Shown piece by piece: positions 6,936 through 13,611 of a stretch of DNA of 14,131 nt (the stretch's first letter is position 1; each line of letters starts with the position of its first letter). The DNA is taken from positions 1 to 14,131 of the forward strand of contig JAFUQY010000458.1 in NCBI GenBank assembly GCA_017472105.1, read 5' to 3'. The notes below the pieces were generated by a model. The model saw nothing but the letters and a program-made list of their open reading frames with translations, was not told where the DNA came from and searched no databases. The DNA comes from Clostridia bacterium. GTDB lineage: Bacteria; Bacillota_A; Clostridia; Oscillospirales; CAG-272. The translations under genes were made by a program, and so were the position numbers.

Positions 6936-8174
6936 ATGAAGAAAACCACACTGAAAAAATATGCGAAGCTCATCGTCAGGGTCGGTGCGAACGTGCAGAA
7001 GGGTCAGCCGGTGCTCCTCTACGTCTCCGTGGATCAGCATGAATTTGCCGCCATGGTTGCCGAAGAATGCTACCGTGCGGGTGCGTCCCGGGTTGACATG
7101 GAATGGTCGTCCCAGGCAATTACCAAGCTGACCTACCGTCATCAGAGTCTGCGCACGCTCTCCAAGGTTCCGGCATGGAAGGAAGAAAAACTCAAGCTCA
7201 TGGCACAGGAATACCCCTGCCGCATCCACATCGCAAGCGAAGATCCCGACGGACTCAAGGGTCTGAACATGGAAAAGATGCAGAAGGCGTCCATCGCGAC
7301 GTATCCGATTCTCAAGCCCTACCGCGACGCCATCGAATCCATGCATCAGTGGACGATTGCCGCCGTTCCCTCTCCCGCGTGGGCGAAGAAGGTTTTCCCG
7401 GAACTGAAGAAAAATCAAGCCGTCGAGGCACTGTGGAACGCGATTCTGTCTTCCGTTCACGTTTCCGATGACGCCGACAACGATCCCATCGCCGAATGGG
7501 CACAGCACAACGAAAACTTCCGCAAGAGATGCGCATGGCTCAACGCACAGAAGTTTGAATATCTCACCTACAAAAGCGCCAACGGCACCGATTTCCGCGC
7601 GGATCTGATTCCGCAGGGTCAGTGGTGCGGCGGCGGAGAAACCACCAAGCAGGGCGTGTACTTCAATCCGAATCTGCCGACCGAGGAAATTTTCACCTCT
7701 CCCATGGCAGGCAGAGCGGAAGGCACCCTCGTTTCCACCAAGCCGCTCTCGTATCAGGGTCAGATGATCGAGAACTTCTGGATCCGGTTTGAAAACGGCG
7801 CGGCGGTCGAATGGGATGCGGAGGTCGGAAAGGAACTGCTGGACAAGATGCTCTCCATGGATGAGGGTGCGAAGAAACTCGGTGAGCTTGCCCTGATTCC
7901 GAAGAACAGCCCCATCAACGAAAGCGGCATTCTCTTCTACGAAACGCTCTTTGATGAAAACGCAAGCTGCCATGTCGCGCTCGGTGCCGGATTCAACGAC
8001 TGCATTGAGGGTCACCTCGACATGACCAACGAGGAATGCCGCGCGCTCGGTATCAACGACAGCATGATCCATGTGGACTTCATGATCGGCGCGGACGACA
8101 TGGAAATCACCGGCTGGAAGAACGGCGTTCCCACTCCCGTTTTCGTGAACGGCACATGGGCGCAGGAAGTCTGA
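6936..8174 (+). CDS. M29-family aminopeptidase (AmpS/PepS/AmpT type)
   Basis: A 412-residue protein, the usual length for M29 metallo-aminopeptidases, which remove N-terminal amino acids from peptides in the cytoplasm using two metal ions. Matching the Thermus AmpT ligands by spacing gives E262 (GRAEGTL), E317 (LGELAL), H346 (CHVALG), H379 and D381 (IHVDFMIG). The Tyr that follows the first His by seven residues in AmpT is Phe353 here. The N-terminal domain (about 1-190) matches family layout (VGANVQKGQPVLLY). ATG 6936 follows GAAAGGA about 11 nt upstream. The next gene is an amino-acid transporter 114 nt downstream with its own promoter and no clear terminator between, suggesting partial read-through. 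Confidence 0.9.
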   Translation: MKKTTLKKYAKLIVRVGANVQKGQPVLLYVSVDQHEFAAMVAEECYRAGASRVDMEWSSQAITKLTYRHQSLRTLSKVPAWKEEKLKLMAQEYPCRIHIASEDPDGLKGLNMEKMQKASIATYPILKPYRDAIESMHQWTIAAVPSPAWAKKVFPELKKNQAVEALWNAILSSVHVSDDADNDPIAEWAQHNENFRKRCAWLNAQKFEYLTYKSANGTDFRADLIPQGQWCGGGETTKQGVYFNPNLPTEEIFTSPMAGRAEGTLVSTKPLSYQGQMIENFWIRFENGAAVEWDAEVGKELLDKMLSMDEGAKKLGELALIPKNSPINESGILFYETLFDENASCHVALGAGFNDCIEGHLDMTNEECRALGINDSMIHVDFMIGADDMEITGWKNGVPTPVFVNGTWAQEV

Positions 8175-8210
8175 TTTTTCACAATTCATTATCAAACTTG
8201 TCGTTTTCCC

Positions 8211-8239
8211 TTGCATTCCCGTTCATAATGTGATAAAAT
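8211..8239 (+). promoter_or_regulatory. SigA promoter of the NSS transporter gene
   Basis: TTGCAT (8211-8216), a 17-bp spacer, and TAAAAT (8234-8239), ahead of ACGGAGTA and ATG 8289. Confidence 0.7.
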
Positions 8240-8250
8240 AGAAAAAGCAC

Positions 8251-8264
8251 TGCAAATTTTTGCA
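8251..8264. promoter_or_regulatory. Perfect 14-bp dyad in the NSS 5' leader
   Basis: TGCAAA (8251-8256), TT, TTTGCA (8259-8264). It begins about five bases after the expected transcription start and ends before the ribosome site, a common operator position. The 2-nt centre is too small for an RNA loop unless the arms fray, so a protein-binding site is the better guess. Confidence 0.3.
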
Positions 8265-8288
8265 AATATTCAACGGAGTACCAAAATT

Positions 8289-9644
8289 ATGAACGAAAAT
8301 CGCAGTACCTTTACGGGCAAGCTCGGATTCGTCCTGACTGCGGCGGGATCTGCCGTGGGACTGGGCAACATCTGGCGTTTCCCGTATCTGGCGGCAAAAT
8401 ACGGCGGCGGGATTTTCCTGCTGGTCTACATCATCCTCACCGTCACCTTCGGCTTCTCCCTCATGGCGGCGGAAATCGCTCTCGGACGTAAAACCGGACT
8501 GTCCGCAGTCGGCGCGTTCCGGCAGCTTGACAAGAGATTTGCATGGGTCGGCGTTCTCGCAGCGGTTGTACCCTTCCTCATCACACCCTACTATTCCGTC
8601 ATCGGCGGCTGGGTCACCAAGTATCTCTTCGCATTCGTCTCCGGTGATGCACATGCCTCCGCATCCGACACCTATTTCAACGAATTCATCTCCAAGCCCG
8701 TGGAACCCATCTTCTGGTTCTGCATCTTCATCGGTCTGACTGCGCTGGTTGTGTTCTTCGGCGTCGACAAGGGCGTTGAGAAAGTATCCAAATTCATGAT
8801 GCCCGTTCTCGTCGTTCTTACCCTCGTCGTTGCGATCTACTCCATGTGCATGCCCGGTGCCATGGAAGGCGTGAAGTACTACCTGACTCCCGATTTCTCC
8901 AAGTTCTCCGCAACGACGGTGCTTGCCGCAATGGGTCAGCTGTTCTACTCCATGTCCCTCGCGATGGGCATCATGATTACCTACGGCTCCTACATGAAGA
9001 AGGACGTGAATCTCGAATCCTCCGTTCACCAGATCGAGATTTTCGACACCGGTATCGCGTTCCTTGCAGGTCTGATGATTATTCCGTCCGTGTTCGTATT
9101 CTCCGGCGGCAATGAAGAAGCGCTCGGCAAGGGTCCCAGCCTCATGTTCATCACCCTGCCCAAGGTATTCGACAGCATGGCAGGCGGTACCGTCATCGGC
9201 GCACTGTTCTTCCTGCTCGTTCTCTTTGCGGCACTGACCTCGTCCATCTCCCTCATGGAAACGCTGGTATCCATCCTTCAGGACAAGCTGGGCTGGAACC
9301 GCAAGCTCACTACCGGCATCGTCCTGATCTTCTGCATCCTCATGGGAATCCCGTCCTCCCTCGGCTTCGGCATCTGGAGCGGCGTCAGCGTTGCGAATAT
9401 GACCATCCTTGACATGTTCGACTTCGTCAGCAACAGCGTCCTCATGCCCATCGTGGCGTTCATGACCTGCATCGTCATCGGCTGGATCGCCGGCACGAAG
9501 ACCCTCACGGACGAAATCGAGCTGACCGGCAAGTTCAAGTCCAAGAAGCTCTTCAACATTGTCATCAGATACATCGCACCCGTGTGCATCGTGCTGATTC
9601 TCGTGTCCTCCGTCCTCGACGTGCTTGGCATCGCGAAGATTTAA
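8289..9644 (+). CDS. Sodium-dependent amino-acid transporter, NSS/SNF family
   Basis: A 451-residue inner-membrane protein of the neurotransmitter:sodium symporter family (PF00209, LeuT fold), which couples sodium entry to uptake of amino acids or related compounds. The family signature in TM1 is intact (GSAVGLGNIWRFPYLA, about 17-32), with the unwound glycines that form the sodium and substrate sites. TM8 shows FAALTSSISLMETL. I count 11 membrane segments, the last at about 426-447, with the chain ending right after it; this is the 11-helix bacterial form like Tyt1 rather than 12-helix LeuT. The substrate is unknown. The aminopeptidase just upstream releases amino acids, so a shared role in amino-acid supply is plausible but not shown. 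Confidence 0.93.
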   Translation: MNENRSTFTGKLGFVLTAAGSAVGLGNIWRFPYLAAKYGGGIFLLVYIILTVTFGFSLMAAEIALGRKTGLSAVGAFRQLDKRFAWVGVLAAVVPFLITPYYSVIGGWVTKYLFAFVSGDAHASASDTYFNEFISKPVEPIFWFCIFIGLTALVVFFGVDKGVEKVSKFMMPVLVVLTLVVAIYSMCMPGAMEGVKYYLTPDFSKFSATTVLAAMGQLFYSMSLAMGIMITYGSYMKKDVNLESSVHQIEIFDTGIAFLAGLMIIPSVFVFSGGNEEALGKGPSLMFITLPKVFDSMAGGTVIGALFFLLVLFAALTSSISLMETLVSILQDKLGWNRKLTTGIVLIFCILMGIPSSLGFGIWSGVSVANMTILDMFDFVSNSVLMPIVAFMTCIVIGWIAGTKTLTDEIELTGKFKSKKLFNIVIRYIAPVCIVLILVSSVLDVLGIAKI

Positions 9645-9660
9645 ATTTTCCACCAACAAC

Positions 9661-9703
9661 AAAAGCAGATTCGTTCCCGAACCGGAATGAACCTGCTTTT
9701 TTT
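9661..9703. terminator. Bidirectional terminator between NSS and GH110 genes
   Basis: A 17-bp stem: 9661-9677 (AAAAGCAGATTCGTTCC) pairs with 9684-9700, with one mismatch and one G-U pair, and a 6-nt loop (9678-9683). A run of T (9697-9703) ends it on the plus strand. The minus-strand side has TTTTGTTGTTGG. The stop codon of the GH110 gene is at 9717-9719. Confidence 0.92.
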
Positions 9704-9716
9704 ATGATTCAGCTGC

Positions 9717-11459
9717 TCAGTCGCAGTACAGATTCTCGCAGTTTTCCGCAAGTACGTCATGCGTCAGACCGAACGAGCCGATCCATGTGTTGTGGGACAG
9801 CACCACGTCGCGGCACGCTTTGAGCTTGATCCGCCAGTCGCCGGGATGCCACTTTTCCGCCGCGGGGCTCTTGAAGATGCGGTTGCCGGTGAAGGTCAGT
9901 CCGCCGCAGGAGAGCGCGTAAAGCAGGGGCGTATCGGTCACGTCGAACGTGTTGCCGGTGATGCGGATGTTCTTGTGGAACGGCTTTGTCACATCCGGCT
10001 CCGGTACGACGGGACAGATGCTGATAACGCCGTCGCAGAACTGGTACATCGAGGACAGGCACACATCGGTGAATACGTTGTCGCGGATCTCGACGTCGTG
10101 GCACTCGCCGGATTCAAACCAGTAGTTCGCGTCCCCTGCCACCAGAACCGCCGAGCCGGAGGATGCGAAATAGTTCTCCGCGATCACGACGGGCTTGGGT
10201 GTGGAGACGAGGATTCCTCTCGCACGACAGCTGCCGAAACGGTTCTTCGTACACGTGAATGCAGCGGTGTGGGTGAGGTTGTCCAGTGCCAGCAGCTCCT
10301 CGGTGTTCACCATTTCCATGATCTCAGCGGGGATTTTTTCCTCAAACTCGAGACGGAATACGCCCGCGCCCTCGAGAACATGGGACTTCACCTTTGCCGT
10401 GCCGACCTTTGACATGCCCCGCCGCTCGATGAATGCCACCTCATCACCGGGTTCCGCCCAGTAATGGAATCCGCACGCCTGATCGTGACGGTATCTGCAC
10501 CGGAGGGTGTACTCGTCGATCGCTTCGCCGGAGGTAACACAGCATCCGTGCACGTTGATCGGGTCATCCATCAGCCCGATGAAGGTGCATTCTGTGATCG
10601 TGATCTGTCCGGAACAGCAGGTGATGTGCATACCGTCGTCGCGTCCGTTTGAAACAAGCCGTCCTGCCGCGGTGTTGGGCACGAAATGCACCTGACGGAA
10701 GGTGAGATCCTTGCAGAACTGCGCGAGACAGCCGAGTCCGCCGCAGGAATGAACGGTGACGTCCTCCACGGTGACGGATTCGCACTTTTCGGTGAAAATT
10801 CCCGCGTGAATCCGTGCGTTGTGGCGCAGAACGATCACGTTGCCGAGATTGGTCTTTGCCTTGCGCGGATTGTCGAAGCGGTAGACGGAATTTCCGAGGT
10901 CCTCGATCTTGCGGGGCGTGAAATTGTCGCCGGAGGCACGGGTGACACAGCGGTTGTTTCCGTCGAACTGGATGTGGCTCCAGCGTCCGAGCGGTGACCA
11001 CTCGCCGTTGCCGATGTCAAATTCGATCCAGTTGTCACCGAAGCGGTGCGGGAATGCGTCGGGGTCAATGCGCAGATCAATCGTGTTTTCGTCAAATCCG
11101 ACGACGACGCCTTCCGCAACGAGCGGTTTTTCCCAGTCGATCGTGAAGCCGCGGAACGTGATGTTCTTGCAGTGATCCATCGTCACCGGCTGCATCTGAC
11201 CGGCAAACCAGAGACGCGCGCCGTTTCCTTCGAAGACGCAGTTTTCCATCTCCTTCATCCAGATGCCGAGCTTTCTCTCGGGAATCACATCGGTGTTGGA
11301 GAGGCAGTAGTCGGCGCGGAGCTGGGGTGTGAAACAGTAGTCGCCCGGCTCAAAGACGAACGCGGTGTCCGTCGGATTTTCCCGCATCAGCTCGTACAGA
11401 GGCAGTGTGATGTCGCCGCCCGGCACGATGCCGCAGGACTTGAGTTCAATGATTTTCAT
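9717..11459 (-). CDS. GH110 alpha-1,3-galactosidase homologue
   Basis: A 580-residue right-handed beta-helix protein. The GH110 core is clear: GLGCLAQFCKDLTF, then RDDGMH (D274, D275), then GLMDDPINVHG (D298, D299), then RHDQACGFHYWAEPGDEVAF. The 23-residue spacing of D275 to D298/D299 fits the catalytic acids as I recall them from a characterised marine GH110. Known members remove terminal alpha-1,3-galactose, for example from blood-group B or linear Gal-alpha-1,3-Gal structures, by inversion. Unlike the Bacteroides enzymes there is no signal peptide: the chain starts MKIIELKSCGIVPGGD with AAGGAG 5 nt before ATG 11459, so it should be cytoplasmic. Helix coils with N-asparagine ladder repeats (IRDNVFTDV, ITGNTFDVTD, FTGNRIF) run to the C-terminus. 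It is transcribed alone from its own promoter. Exact substrate is unproven. Confidence 0.85.
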   Translation of the reverse strand: MKIIELKSCGIVPGGDITLPLYELMRENPTDTAFVFEPGDYCFTPQLRADYCLSNTDVIPERKLGIWMKEMENCVFEGNGARLWFAGQMQPVTMDHCKNITFRGFTIDWEKPLVAEGVVVGFDENTIDLRIDPDAFPHRFGDNWIEFDIGNGEWSPLGRWSHIQFDGNNRCVTRASGDNFTPRKIEDLGNSVYRFDNPRKAKTNLGNVIVLRHNARIHAGIFTEKCESVTVEDVTVHSCGGLGCLAQFCKDLTFRQVHFVPNTAAGRLVSNGRDDGMHITCCSGQITITECTFIGLMDDPINVHGCCVTSGEAIDEYTLRCRYRHDQACGFHYWAEPGDEVAFIERRGMSKVGTAKVKSHVLEGAGVFRLEFEEKIPAEIMEMVNTEELLALDNLTHTAAFTCTKNRFGSCRARGILVSTPKPVVIAENYFASSGSAVLVAGDANYWFESGECHDVEIRDNVFTDVCLSSMYQFCDGVISICPVVPEPDVTKPFHKNIRITGNTFDVTDTPLLYALSCGGLTFTGNRIFKSPAAEKWHPGDWRIKLKACRDVVLSHNTWIGSFGLTHDVLAENCENLYCD

Positions 11460-11486
11460 GTTGACTCCTTGTGCGTTTTTTTCTAC

Positions 11487-11515
11487 ATTATACAGGATTG
11501 ATGCGGGATTTGCAA
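11487..11515 (-). promoter_or_regulatory. SigA promoter of the GH110 gene
   Basis: On the minus strand, TTGCAA (11515-11510), a 17-bp spacer, and a perfect TATAAT (11492-11487). It is followed by AAGGAG and ATG 11459. Confidence 0.85.
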
Positions 11516-11565
11516 GGGTGAGGACGAAATATTTCATGTCAGCCGATAAAGTTCACGAGAACCTA

Positions 11566-11594
11566 TTGACAGGAACACGTGATTGTGTTATACT
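11566..11594 (+). promoter_or_regulatory. SigA promoter of the membrane-anchored unknown gene
   Basis: A perfect TTGACA (11566-11571), a 17-bp spacer, and TATACT (11589-11594). A small dyad, AACAC-N6-GTGTT (11574-11589), fills the spacer and could be an operator. Confidence 0.8.
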
Positions 11595-11638
11595 TGATAT
11601 GCAGTCAGTTGAACGCGTCAAGCGCAAAGGAGGTCACC

Positions 11639-12331
11639 ATGGATCCCGTTGTTGAATCCGTCATTATCAGCTACACCAAACTCATCGTCACGGTTCTGCT
11701 CATTGTTTTGGGCGGCATATTCGCGTTCAAGTCCCTGCATTATTTCCGTGCGGTCTTCCGGCGAATCAATCTGATGCACCGTCTGCGGGAAGTCTGCCGC
11801 GAAAACCGATACCGACTCAGAGTAAACGCATGTCCCCTGCTGTCCGTGTTCTTCCCGACAAAAACGCCCGAGATTACCGTGGATACCCGATGGAAAACGT
11901 ATCATATCAAGCTCATCGCCTTCGTGAATCCCGCGCGGACATATCTTCTCAACGGTGAGCACCGCATTTACATCAACACCAACCATTCCATGATTCTTCT
12001 GAACATCGGCGGTGTCAGTAAATTACCGGCAGGACTTCCGCGTAGCGTTTTGCAAAAGATCGGACACAAAGGACTTGTCGGAATAGAGATGGGCGGAAAC
12101 TTCAAGGAACTCACGCGACCTGACCATCACGTGAACTTCCCTGCCGCGTCCGCCACATCCGAAAACATCCTCTGCATCCATCCGACGTCCCAGGAAATGC
12201 TCCGCGTCGAGGGAAACGGCATGGTTCTCATCTTCGACGGCGACAGAATCGGCTCCTCAACCGTTTACAGCGGAAGCGGGCTTCTCAATCATCTCGCTGC
12301 TGCCGGGACAAAATCCCGTTCAGTATCATAA
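11639..12331 (+). CDS. Unrecognised protein with one N-terminal membrane helix
   Basis: This 230-residue protein belongs to no family I recognise. One hydrophobic segment at about 12-30 (KLIVTVLLIVLGGIFAF) is followed by a strongly basic stretch (31-60), so by the positive-inside rule the rest should be cytoplasmic. Residues about 60-145 look like an alpha/beta or mainly beta domain (PEITVDTRWKTYHIKLIAFV, then RTYLLNGEHRIYINTN). A second part (about 165-215) ends in RVEGNGMVLIFDGDRIGSS. No catalytic motif is evident. The start is secure: full AAAGGAGG six nt before ATG 11639, and a near-consensus promoter. Transcription is divergent from GH110 and probably stops at a weak hairpin beyond the stop codon. 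Confidence 0.75.
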   Translation: MDPVVESVIISYTKLIVTVLLIVLGGIFAFKSLHYFRAVFRRINLMHRLREVCRENRYRLRVNACPLLSVFFPTKTPEITVDTRWKTYHIKLIAFVNPARTYLLNGEHRIYINTNHSMILLNIGGVSKLPAGLPRSVLQKIGHKGLVGIEMGGNFKELTRPDHHVNFPAASATSENILCIHPTSQEMLRVEGNGMVLIFDGDRIGSSTVYSGSGLLNHLAAAGTKSRSVS

Positions 12332-12340
12332 TTTTCTTCT

Positions 12341-12377
12341 CAGTACCGCTGTGTCCTGCCCGGATGCGGCGGTATTG
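12341..12377 (+). terminator. Possible weak terminator after the unknown gene
   Basis: CAGTACCGC (12341-12349) pairs with GCGGTATTG (12369-12377), including one G-U pair, around a 19-nt loop. The following CCTTTATCATTTG is only a poor T-tract, so termination would be partial. Confidence 0.35.
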
Positions 12378-12405
12378 CCTTTATCATTTGTTCACAGAAT
12401 ATTTC

Positions 12406-12417
12406 ATTGTACTCAAT
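12406..12417 (+). promoter_or_regulatory. ATTGTACTCAAT motif, copy 1 (DUF454 promoter)
   Basis: This 12-bp sequence has the dyad ATTG-N4-CAAT and abuts the -35 box of the DUF454 gene, overlapping its first base. An identical copy lies at the transcription start of the glutathione peroxidase gene (12961-12972). It is a candidate operator shared by the two genes. Confidence 0.3.
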
Positions 12418-12445
12418 TGATTATTCCGTCGATTTCTGGTATCCT
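12417..12445 (+). promoter_or_regulatory. SigA promoter of the DUF454 gene
   Basis: TTGATT (12417-12422), a 17-bp spacer, and TATCCT (12440-12445), a moderate match to consensus. The -10 is the same hexamer as in the propeller-gene promoter. Confidence 0.6.
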
Positions 12446-12473
12446 GTACGGGAAATTCTGACGGAGGACTGTT

Positions 12474-12854
12474 ATGACCCCGAAAAAAATTCTGTTTATC
12501 ACCGCCGGTGTGATTTCCGCTGTGCTCGGAACGCTTGGCACCTTCCTTCCTCTCCTGCCGACCGTGCCGCTGTATCTCCTTGCCGCCGTCTGCTTCGCGA
12601 AATCCTCCGAGCGGCTGCACAGCTGGTTCACGTCCACGAAAATCTACCGGGACAACCTCGAAGACTACGTGAAAAACGGAGGCATGACAAAAAAAGTGAA
12701 GCTGCGGATCATGCTCACGGTCACAGCGGTGATGACGGTCAGCTTCTTCATGATGCACAGCCTTCCTGCCGGCAGAATCGTACTCGGTGTGCTGTGGATC
12801 GTCTTCGTGCTCTTTTTCCTCTTCGGCATCCGCACACTGCCGGATAAAAACTGA
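12474..12854 (+). CDS. YbaN/DUF454-family inner-membrane protein
   Basis: A 126-residue protein of the DUF454 family (PF04304; E. coli YbaN), of unknown function. The family signature is intact: G-TLGTFLPLLPTVPLYLLAAVCFAKSSERLHSWF at the N-terminal end. Hydrophobic segments lie at about 6-26, 30-44, 80-97 and 102-122, with a basic cytoplasmic loop between (KNGGMTKKVKLR). Length matches the family. ATG 12474 has GGAGGA about 6 nt upstream. Its promoter region shares a 12-bp motif with the glutathione peroxidase gene downstream, which hints at common control. A terminator follows. Confidence 0.9.
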   Translation: MTPKKILFITAGVISAVLGTLGTFLPLLPTVPLYLLAAVCFAKSSERLHSWFTSTKIYRDNLEDYVKNGGMTKKVKLRIMLTVTAVMTVSFFMMHSLPAGRIVLGVLWIVFVLFFLFGIRTLPDKN

Positions 12855-12861
12855 ATCTGCG

Positions 12862-12886
12862 GGAATCCTTTTATGGGTTCCTTTTT
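12862..12886 (+). terminator. Terminator after DUF454
   Basis: GGAATCC (12862-12868) pairs with GGGTTCC (12875-12881) with one G-U pair around a 6-nt loop, followed by TTTTT (12882-12886). Confidence 0.75.
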
Positions 12887-12928
12887 CATTTCAGGAAAGC
12901 ATTTCATCCCGCGAATTTCCGTTCCGCC

Positions 12929-12957
12929 TTGACAACAGACCGCATGTATGCTATAAT
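12929..12957 (+). promoter_or_regulatory. SigA promoter of the glutathione peroxidase gene
   Basis: Perfect consensus: TTGACA (12929-12934), a 17-bp spacer, TATAAT (12952-12957). With such a strong promoter, control by a repressor at the motif just downstream is plausible. Confidence 0.88.
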
Positions 12958-12960
12958 TTG

Positions 12961-12972
12961 ATTGTACTCAAT
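12961..12972 (+). promoter_or_regulatory. ATTGTACTCAAT motif, copy 2 (peroxidase promoter)
   Basis: Identical to the copy at 12406-12417. Here the dyad is one base longer on each side (GATTG-TACT-CAATC, 12960-12973) and covers the expected transcription start, a classic repressor position. It does not match the PerR or OhrR consensus that I know. Confidence 0.35.
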
Positions 12973-12999
12973 CTTTTATGATTAAAGGAGTTATGAACC

Positions 13000-13542
13000 A
13001 TGAGCATTTACGATTTCAAAGTCACCGCGCGAGACGGCAGTGATGTTTCCCTCGCGGATTACAGGGGCAAGGTTCTTCTCATCGTCAACACCGCAACCGG
13101 ATGCGGATTCACACCTCACTACACCGATCTTCAGGAAATCTACGACGAATTCGCGGATCGCGGGCTTGAGATTCTCGACTTCCCCTGCAACCAGTTCGGC
13201 GAACAGGCACCGGGCAGCGACGAGGAAATCCACACCTTCTGCACCGGACGCTTCGGCATCACCTTCCCGCAGTTTGCGAAAATCGACGTCAACGGGGACA
13301 ACGCAATCCCGCTGTACAAGTGGCTGACCGAAAACAGTACCTTCGACGGCTTTGACAAGAATCCGATGGGTCTGATGATGGGACAGGTGCTCTCGAAGAT
13401 CGACAAGGACTACAAAAACAACAGCACAGTCAAGTGGGATTTCACGAAGTTCCTCATCGGACGCGACGGTCAGATTCTCGGCAGATTCGAGCCGACCATG
13501 TCCATGAAAAAAGTAAAAGCAAAAATCGAGGAGGCTCTGTAA
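13000..13542 (+). CDS. Glutathione peroxidase family protein (cysteine type, probably thioredoxin-dependent)
   Basis: A 180-residue cytoplasmic thiol peroxidase that reduces hydrogen peroxide or organic and lipid hydroperoxides. Peroxidatic Cys35 lies in NTATGCGFTPHY and is a true TGC codon, not selenocysteine. Q69 (FPCNQFGEQAPGS) and W146 (VKWDFTKFL) complete the catalytic set, but the Asn next to Trp in the usual tetrad (KWNF) is Asp147 here. Cys81 (EEIHTFCTGRFG) sits where bacterial and plant enzymes carry the resolving cysteine, which points to thioredoxin rather than glutathione as reductant. The longer loop before KWDF (about 113-143) is common in Firmicutes forms. AAAGGAG lies a dozen bases before ATG 13000. 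No terminator separates it from the methionine sulfoxide reductase gene. Confidence 0.93.
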   Translation: MSIYDFKVTARDGSDVSLADYRGKVLLIVNTATGCGFTPHYTDLQEIYDEFADRGLEILDFPCNQFGEQAPGSDEEIHTFCTGRFGITFPQFAKIDVNGDNAIPLYKWLTENSTFDGFDKNPMGLMMGQVLSKIDKDYKNNSTVKWDFTKFLIGRDGQILGRFEPTMSMKKVKAKIEEAL

Positions 13543-13548
13543 ATCCTC

Positions 13549-13577
13549 TTGCGTTTTCCGGCGTTCTGTATTATACT
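13549..13577 (+). promoter_or_regulatory. SigA promoter of the fRMsr gene
   Basis: TTGCGT (13549-13554), a 17-bp spacer, and TATACT (13572-13577). It begins only 6 nt after the peroxidase stop codon. An (AT)6 run (13580-13591) covers the expected start site. Confidence 0.65.
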
Positions 13578-13611
13578 AAATATATATATATGAACGAAAG
13601 GTCGGAACCCA

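Noticed and set aside
6897..8216. Minus-strand frame antisense to the M29 aminopeptidase
   Set aside because: No ribosome site and no domain; the plus strand is a clear M29 enzyme.
8223..9662. 479-residue minus-strand frame antisense to the NSS transporter
   Set aside because: An acidic, His-rich antisense shadow of membrane-protein codons; it runs through the NSS promoter and terminator.
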